Below are positions 26,901 to 35,900 of a DNA stretch of 64,000 nucleotides, in pieces. The translations under genes were made by a program, and so were the position numbers. Below the pieces are notes generated by a model. It was not told where the DNA came from. It made no database searches and worked only from the letters and a program-made list of their open reading frames with translations. The DNA comes from Platycnemis pennipes (taxonomy: Eukaryota; Arthropoda; Insecta; Odonata; Platycnemididae). Positions within the stretch are counted from its first letter, which is position 1, and the number at the start of each line of letters is the position of its first letter. The DNA lies in contig OW121849.1 of the NCBI GenBank assembly GCA_933228895.1, forward strand, positions 37,294,354 to 37,358,353, in the 5' to 3' direction.

Positions 26901-29900
26901 ATTTTTACCTGTGGAAGCATTTGAGAAGGAACTAATGCCAGAACATTTGCCAATGAATGATGATGATGATGCCCTTTCTGAATAGTTAGAGAACAGATGG
27001 GTGAATACTGGTATTGCAGCCTATATACAAGGAAATATTGACTTAAGACTTAAAAAAATCCCCTAATATACTAATGTTGAGACCAATAACTTACAAGTAG
27101 ACTGTGTGAAATCTGTAGCAGAAGGCCTGCAAAATAATTACATTTCTGTCCTATGAAAAGTAGATCCAAGTCTCAAGACAACCTGCTTTCATGCTGCACC
27201 CTCTCTCAATGCCTCACGAAACCTGATGCGTATTAATCTACAAACTCTCCAAAACAATGAGTCACCATCTCACCCACTCCCATCAACTGGCTCTTCCTCC
27301 ATTAAAGTTGGGGGAAATTTCTGGAATTTTGAGGAAAGGGACGGTAGGGGTAAGCATTCACTTAAAGTTAATTGGCTCATCCCAGCGAATTGCCTTGTAT
27401 GCAGCTGAATCCTGAGTTTTTGTATGTGTGTCTAGCGACCATTGTGGCTGACTATCTCTGCCAAGCTCGATATAAATCAGGCCTCGATTGGTAATGGAGA
27501 GGATGGTCAAAAGGCATGCTTGATAGGTACTGACATTGGGTGCCCACTAGCAGTTGATGTTAACCATGCAGTGTTGGGCCATAGGCAATAGTTGGTGTAA
27601 TTGGACTGGGTTGGCATTGTCATTAGCTCAACCATAGTGCATCTATCCCAGAATAAGTCTGGAGGGCAGTCTACACATAATAATAATAATGAAAGGTCTT
27701 TATTGGGGTGAGATTGAGACAAAACTGTCCCTTCTGCCATCTAACCCCAAGGCATCATATCCAAGGGGGAGGGTGGAGGGTTGTACAAAAATGCCACAGT
27801 GTTGTGAACAATAAAAAAGATGGTAATCAGCAATTTTTTTTCTCTCTGTTCAACTTAACATTTCGCTCCCAAAGTGACCATCCATAAATTACATGATTCT
27901 GTAGGGGGTATGGGTTGAGCCTACTGTTGTGATTCACCATAGACAGGGAGGAGGGCAGTCCAGCTTTCTGTTAAGTTGTGTTATAATTTCATTCATTCAA
28001 ATAATAATGTTGCTAAAAAGTAATAATTCGTGAATAAAATTGTTGAGAAGGAAATGAGGTATTTATATGGGTCTGTTTTATCATTCAGAAAAAGAGAGTT
28101 AACTGCCAGCATGATGTAATTGAGGGGGGAGGGTCCTATGAAATTTCATGGAGTGTAATGTGTGGAGAAGGGGTCAAAAAAGCAAAATAAAAATTAATTA
28201 ATTCAGTTATCTCTTGCTTAACAAAAATTTGTTGGCACATTTTTGGAATATACATCTTTTATTAAATGGGGCTTACCTGTTTATATATTATCCCTAAGTA
28301 CACCACTCATTTGTAAAGGAAGGACTGCCATTTACTTTGAAGATACTCAGCTTGCAAAGCTAATTGTACATTGCAAAAACAAATGACCAGTGGCATTATA
28401 TTGTGATTGCAATAACTTGATGTAGGTTTAAGCTTGAAACTGTATTACTTTGAGTAATTATGTACCAGTTTTAGAGTGCATAGTTAATGCTGGAGTTAAA
28501 GGAATTTCATTATCAACTTTTCTTGACTAATGTGATCATTTCATAATTTCATGTACATTAATTATTCATTTGGTGCTGTCATAATTATTGAAAATTTGCT
28601 ATAAATATCTGATGTGTGACCCCTGGTTCCTTGACAAAATGGGTTAATGAAAGGATCTAGTGTTAAAATACAAATGAGAATTCAATAAAATGAAATTCAT
28701 TCATGAAGAATTGGAGGATTTAACTGTGTACTAAGCCTAATTATGCACAAGTTTGCGTGGTATATGAAATATTAATTTGCTCTTTATTAATTAAGCTATT
28801 AGTATGCATTTAGTCATATAAAGAGTGTGGAAAAATGTCGTTTTCTTGTATGATCAATGCCATTTTTCTTGGTAATAATAGTATAATTATGCACTTAATA
28901 TATTATTTTTATTAGGCTCTCTCTCAGGTACCACTACCACAACAAGCTTACAAGGTTTTCAGTTGAATAAACAACGTTATGTAAGGTCCTCCCCATGGGC
29001 CAATACTCCTCCTCGAGGAAACCAACCTGGTGCATCATCTTCCATTCGCCCCCAATCTTGCATCTTTCCACGATCTGGAGAGACACACATAACCAGTTCG
29101 TGTAGGGGGTTGAGGTACAGCTCACGATCACTGTCACAGGAGGAATTGCACCGAGGTGGTAGCATGAAGCAACAACCATGTCTCCAGCGTGGGTCAACAG
29201 TCAGTGGTCCCATTGGACGTAGAATCACATCCTCTCTCTTGAAATCTAACATTCCCCCGCTGCCATCGGGTCGCATGCCGAGACGGACCTCAGCTGGCAG
29301 TGCCCATTCCAGTCCAGGTTCTAGCAGAGCTTCCAGCCCTGGATCTAGACTTCAGGGAGTATCTGGATTCACCGGAGGCATTCAGAGTATTCGGCACACC
29401 GCAAATGGCTCATCGTTGATAGTAAGATCATTGCCTGTGGTGAAAAAACAGCCAAATCCCTCTGGTGGAATGGATACAGATGTGATAGCTGCTCATCCAG
29501 TGGATAGTCCTGATAAAAGAATTAATGGGTGAGTGTTGATCAGTCCTCTCCTTGCAATATTGATTAACCAATGTCATGACCACCTTATTCCCTTAAGCCA
29601 AAGACAAAAGGATGCAGGTCTTTCTTCTTTTTACACCTTGGCTCAGGAGAGAGAAAACTGATGAAGAATATCTTTGAGTAGAGTAAAAAGAATATTTATA
29701 TTTTTTCTATCAAGTGCTTCCTCTCTCTGAGATTTAAATTGACCCCAAAAATCACTGACTTTTTAGGTATTTAATCAGAAATGTAGTTTCTAAATTGATG
29801 AAAATTAACTTGCCAATGAAGCCATCAGATAGCAGCTGCAAACAGGTACTGATGACTGACCAAAAAGTTTTTTAAAAAAATGTAAGATAGCAGCAGGATC

Positions 29901-32900
29901 AACCTACAAGTAACACGATGCATTATGCGTACCAGTACGCTCGCAGTGATTGAGGCCAGATTCAACTCGCGTACCAGTATGCTTATGGATGTAAATGGGT
30001 TAATCTTCTTGGTGTACGCAGTGGTATCAGCTTTCACTAGGTGGAAGTGATTCATTATCAAAACTGGAAAAACAAAGTATTCCTTCATTGATAGCCTTAA
30101 CTTTCCTTTGCCAGTAGCTCTTTAGGTAAAGAGTGCATAGCATAATTGTTAATTAAGTTTATTCTCTTTTAATTGTGATGATTTGCAATTGTACAGAGAA
30201 TTGGTTGATTAGTTGGAGTTAATCATGTGAAAGTGTCATTGATCCTCTATTAACAAAAGTTGATTTTGATCTATGTATTTATGTTGAAGCATGTTTTGGA
30301 GTTTTAAATTTCATGGCACACGAGATCATACAACATTGCAGAATTGGTAGTGCATACAGGAAAGGATACTCTCTCATGAGCTACCACCTCACCCTTTTTA
30401 GGGACTTGAACTTTTCCATCAAAAATAGGTAAACTGTGCTGGTGCTATGAGCTTTGGTTTCTCTGTCGTTACTTAAAGAGTTGGCAGTTTCAATTTCACA
30501 TTGACTGGGAGCAGGCATAGCTGCCACTCCAAAGTATACACTACTGCTGTGGTTGCAGTCCTGCTTGTGGTTCCAAATTGTAGCTTTTCTGCTGGTACTG
30601 GGGGTGACACTTGGAAATACACCCATTAAAATATATGTGTAACTTTCAAAACTACATAATTAAAAAATTAAGTATTCTAGGATGCATGTTGTTGTTGAAA
30701 GGCACTTATAAATGGGATGTTGAGAATGGCTCCTTTTAGTTGGTTGTGAATAAAGGTTCATCCGAAGAGCCTAGCATTGATTATTATTCAAGGGATGAAA
30801 AGTGTGCAATAAGGGTAATTTTAAAGTTTGTCATATGAGAAAATAAGATACTAAAGGAGGTTAAAAGTAGCAATGAACATCTGTAGTCATAGTGAACGGA
30901 GGAATTTTGTGGAATCCTCATTTAAGTTTTGGCTACATAGGTGTACATAATGTATGGTATTACTTTTAATCAGAAAAGCAACATTTGGGAGTGAGTAAAA
31001 AATGAAAAAATCTATAAATTATTATTCAGTCTGCATGGTTACCATTCAATATTTTTTGAGAGGCATCATGTAAATTGTAGAGCATCATCTATTTTTTGGG
31101 GCATCAATTATCTGATCTGGAATCCTCTGTAAACTTATGAGTTCTGAAATTATCATCCTTTATTCTTTGGATCATTGAAAACAAGTTAAAAAGTGAGACT
31201 AAGAATGTGTTGTTGTTTTACAATTGATGTGTTTCCTAACATTGTTCCCTCATCTATCATTTTCATTATTAGAAAATGGTAATTGGTAGATATCCTTAGC
31301 TATTTAGTTCCATTATCTCACGTTTTTCAATAGATGAGTGCTCTAATGTATCATCCCAAACCTTACTGAATAATAATTTTTGAGCACTTTTGTGAAGCCA
31401 TAATTTTAACCTGAAGTAATTATTGCATGGATCCCACCAATAGATATTTTTAAACTTGTTTAAAATTTACTCTGTCAAAATTAAACCTCCCCATACAAAA
31501 TATTTCTTCTCTATGATTCGAGTTACTATCATTCCTAAACGGAAGAAATTAGCTATTTGTTAGTTAAAGTATTCAGTGTACTAAAGTATAAGTGGTACAT
31601 CAAAAGTGAATATGTACCACTGCAAGTGGCTGCTTTTATGATCAGTGGTATGATGCTAATTATTTGGTTCTTACCTGGGAAAATGGAATAGGTGATGTGG
31701 TTGCAGCAGCAGAAGAAGAGCTTTTCTGTGTTGTAATGTGATATGATGTGGAGATCCTAAAGGTTCGCAAAATTGTTGAAATTATGGTGTTAAAAAATTG
31801 TGATGTTTGTTATAAAAAATGAACTATTTGCCAAATGGAAGTTAACTATTACCTCTGCTGAGTGAACTTAAAAAGATAGGATAGTAATACTTCTAACAAC
31901 ATGAGTGAGAATACTTAAATTATGATACTTGAGAGTGGAATGTGTTCACTAATCTGGACCAGGAAGTTTCAAATAATTTTTCTGCTGAAATCCTTAGTCT
32001 CGTGTATTCAGAATAATTATCTTGTGACAAAGGCTTCATTTGGAAGAGCTTAAGGTTGATTCTCTCTTCTTGGATTAATCTCTTATCGTGTGCTTAATGC
32101 AAAATGGGGGTGTATGGGCCTCTCCTGTTTACTTGTCGGCATTCAGCATTACGTCAGTGGTGAGTTTTTTGGTGGCATTTAAATCAGTGGAATTGAACTG
32201 TCACAAGGGATTTTTTACATGTCAGAAACTTAAGTGTGCATCTGCCAGTTGAAAAAAAGAATCCTTGATTATCAGGAGCAGTCTGTTTGATACAATTAAC
32301 AAGAAATATTTGTATGGTCATTGAGGGATAGGTGTCTACCATTAATACTGGGTGTCATTTTATGTGTAGGGGAGTAAGGGGCAGGCAAAGGCAGAGAATG
32401 GGGAGCAACCTATCTCACGATGATGCTTCAAGAGAGGGTGTGGGCAGAAGGTGGGCACCAAAGAAGGAAGGCTTAGAAGACACACCAAATTGGAGGAGGA
32501 AGTCTGCCGATGGATCAACACTAATGGCCAGTGGGAGTCGACGTGCGTCACCGAGACCTCTTAGTGTTGGTGGAGCTATTAATTCCACTACTAGTCGCTT
32601 ACCAGTACCGACTCTGCGGTAAGTTAGTTTGTTAGCGTCTGCATTCATAGCCATAGAGGGACTAATATCAAGTCAGTTAGCTAATGTGGCTAACAAATGT
32701 TCAATATCAATTTTGGAGTTTCATGAGCATCTGTAATGGTAACAATCTCACAATACACGACCAAAAAATATCAAATGGTGTATTAAGGAATGGAAAACTA
32801 TGCATATGCTATTCTTGGGTATGAAGCAGTTGCATGAAGATCTCAGCTTTGCAGAAAATCTCTCCAGCAAGTGTCTCTGTGAAAAATAAAATATAGAATT

Positions 32901-35900
32901 CAAATATCACACCAGTTATCTTCAATGGGTACTGATGCTCTAACAAAATTGACAATGGACTCAGAAAAATATCCATAAAGATGACTACAATCTTAATTTT
33001 TTGAATCACATAAAAAAGGAAATGTGCAGAAATAAGCTGATATTTCTGTGGTTGGTGTCAGCTAGTCTTGTGAAATCCATGTTCAATTGACTAGGATGTC
33101 CAAGAGGTAGGCACATTTAAAGAACAATAGGCCATACTGCCAGATAGAATTCCTGGGGTAATACCCACTAAGATATGCTTCAGCCAGAAGATCCGGCCTT
33201 CTATATTTCCACCTTGCCTCTTACTCTTTGTGGTTTTGCTCTACATCATTTCAAGGAGATGCAAGTGAAAACACGTCGAGCTGGAATGAAGATTTCTACA
33301 GGCAAACAATTGTTGAAAGGGTCTCTTCATTCAATGGTTTGTGGGATACCTGAGCTATCCCACTGAAAAAAGCAACCAGAATACTTATCCCAAATTGTCT
33401 CCAATTTAAATTTCTATTAGTATCTCTTCGAATTAAAAGAATGCCCTTTGATGGGTTAATTTATCATTGTATATGTCTTGAGACATAGCCCCTTTGTATT
33501 TTCTGATAGTGAAATCAATAGAAATCTAGCTTGTTTCTTCCATGATATATATTTCCCCTAAATTTCTATTAATATTAATTTTTGAATGGGAAGTTAGTGT
33601 TACTTACTTCTTATCCATGGCATGTGTGGGTAAAAAGCATTATCTACATCACTAGTCATTATGCTATAAATTGCTTTGACACCGCTTTCTGCTTGATCCT
33701 GCTATTTGATACTTCCTCCATATTGACATGATTCTTCTCTTCTAGATTCTTCAATACATAATAGTTCTAAGTTTTCATTTGCCATGCTTCTCATTCACTT
33801 TTTCCTTAACAAGTGCCCTCATGAGACCATCATGTTGTAATATATTTTCCATAAGGCTGTCCCAACTTTATTTCAGCATTTTCATCAGACATCTATCTTC
33901 CCCTACTCATTGAATCTCTTCGTTCGTAACTTGGTAAACTCTAGCCATATGATTGTTACTATTCTTTTGCGACATCACTTTTCAAATCCTTCCATTAGTG
34001 CCTTATCTGCAGCTTTAATTATCTATATCTCCATGGTATAAAGGAGCATGTTTCAGATGTATTTTTGAACGAAGTATGTCTTCCAAGCTTATATTTCCAT
34101 CTGTGAATAGATTCTTTTTCTGTTAAAATGCCTTCCTGACATAGGTACCTTTCTTATTTCCTTCTTGCTTCATCCATCTCAGAATAACCAACAAAGCAAA
34201 TAGCCAGTCGTAAAGCAAAAGTGAAAAAGGCATTTTACTTGAGAATCTGCTGACAGTTAAGAACACAAGTTTGGAAGTAAGAATGTAAGAATATATGTTT
34301 GGGTTGTGCTCTTCATATGAGTTAAGGTGGAGGCCATGCTGGTTGGCTCAGCAAACTCATATCTTTACGGACTTGTAATAGTTATTTTAAAAGCAGCAGT
34401 ACTTCAGTTTGGAAGGCAAGGGGAAACTATGGCATTATTAACACGTTTCACTCTGAGAGTTTTTTGTTCCATAATCTGGGTTTATAGGAACCTGGAAATC
34501 CTGGAAAACCTGGAAAAGTCAGGGAAAATGAAAATGGTCATGGAAATCCTGGAAAAGTCAGGGAAAAATCACAAAATGTTTAAATTTATCACCTGAAAAT
34601 GCCAATGGATCAAAAACTGCACATAGGAGTGGAGGAGGAGGGTGAAGGAGGGGACGGCTGGCCTGAGGCTGGCTTCGCTGTGGAGGCAGCCCTGGGGCCT
34701 ATTCTGGTTCTTTCTGGCTATAGCCTGCATGATTTGGTGAATAGATTGGCGAAAGGTGTGCGCATTTATATTTTCATTTTCATGCGGTAGCGATTTCACC
34801 AGGAATGCTTCACTTTGTCCCTCTGGCAAGGAAAAAGTTATTCTCTGTCAATTTTGAAGTCACTTAGCCAAATTTGTAGGATGTGAGGAAGAAAAAATGA
34901 AGATTAATTCAAAGAGCTACTTTAACATGGCATCAGGTTTGAAGGAAAAGCCAGGTTAGCATTCTTTGCATATATTTTTCTGTAATTAAAACCCTTTCTG
35001 AAGGCATATCAATGTAAGGAATGATAATTTTTATTTTGTTGACTTAAAGTTGTTGATCTCTTATTACTGGAAGTTCATATGATTAATATGATAATAAACC
35101 TACAATTTTTCATAAGTTTAGACTCCTTTGCTTCCTCACTACCACTTTTATCTCTATAAATGACCGAAATCTTGGAGTTTTCGGGCGCTCAAAAGTCAGG
35201 GAAAATCACTAATAATGGTCTGGAAATCCTGGAAAAGTCAGGGAAAATGAAAATGAAAACTCCTATAAACCCTGATAATCCTTCTATGTGTTCCTCTCTG
35301 GGCCTACTGGCCAGTAGGTCTTGTGAGAATATCCAGCAGTGACAATGTAGTTACAAGCAGAGAGAAAAAAAACTTGCAAGGAAGTGGTAGATGACTGGTG
35401 TTACCAGTGTTTTAGGAATTCTCGAATAAAATGTCTCAAAATAGTATGCAGGAAACTAGTGACTCTTGAAGAACTCACAAAATTAATGTTGCTAGTGATA
35501 GAACATAGGAATGAAGGGTGCTTGGGCTTTGTACACTTAGGAATTTTCTTTCTTAGGCTCTGATTGGACATAGAGTGGAAAGTGTTATCCCAAGGAGCCC
35601 TCAATTAGCTGGCCCTTTTCTTTCGTGAATTCATCTCTTGAATCCTCTTGAAAATGAGCATCAAAAATTAGCAAAAGTATTTATGGGAGTGTCATAACCT
35701 CATAGTTTTAAAATTAAATTGCATTTTATCATTTAAAACAGTTTAGGCAAGATTTTTATTTGGTCAGTTTTGAGTTATAGTCACTCATATTTGTCACAAA
35801 GTTCTGAGATACTTAAAATTAAAAGTACAAGTCTCCTGCATGAGTCTGTTTTAGAGGTGAGGTTAGAGCTCACTGAAGTACATATTACATCAAATGGTGT

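Noticed and set aside
29933..30002. PiggyBac-like end near GGGTTAA
   Set aside because: No matching inverted end or TTAA duplication was found.
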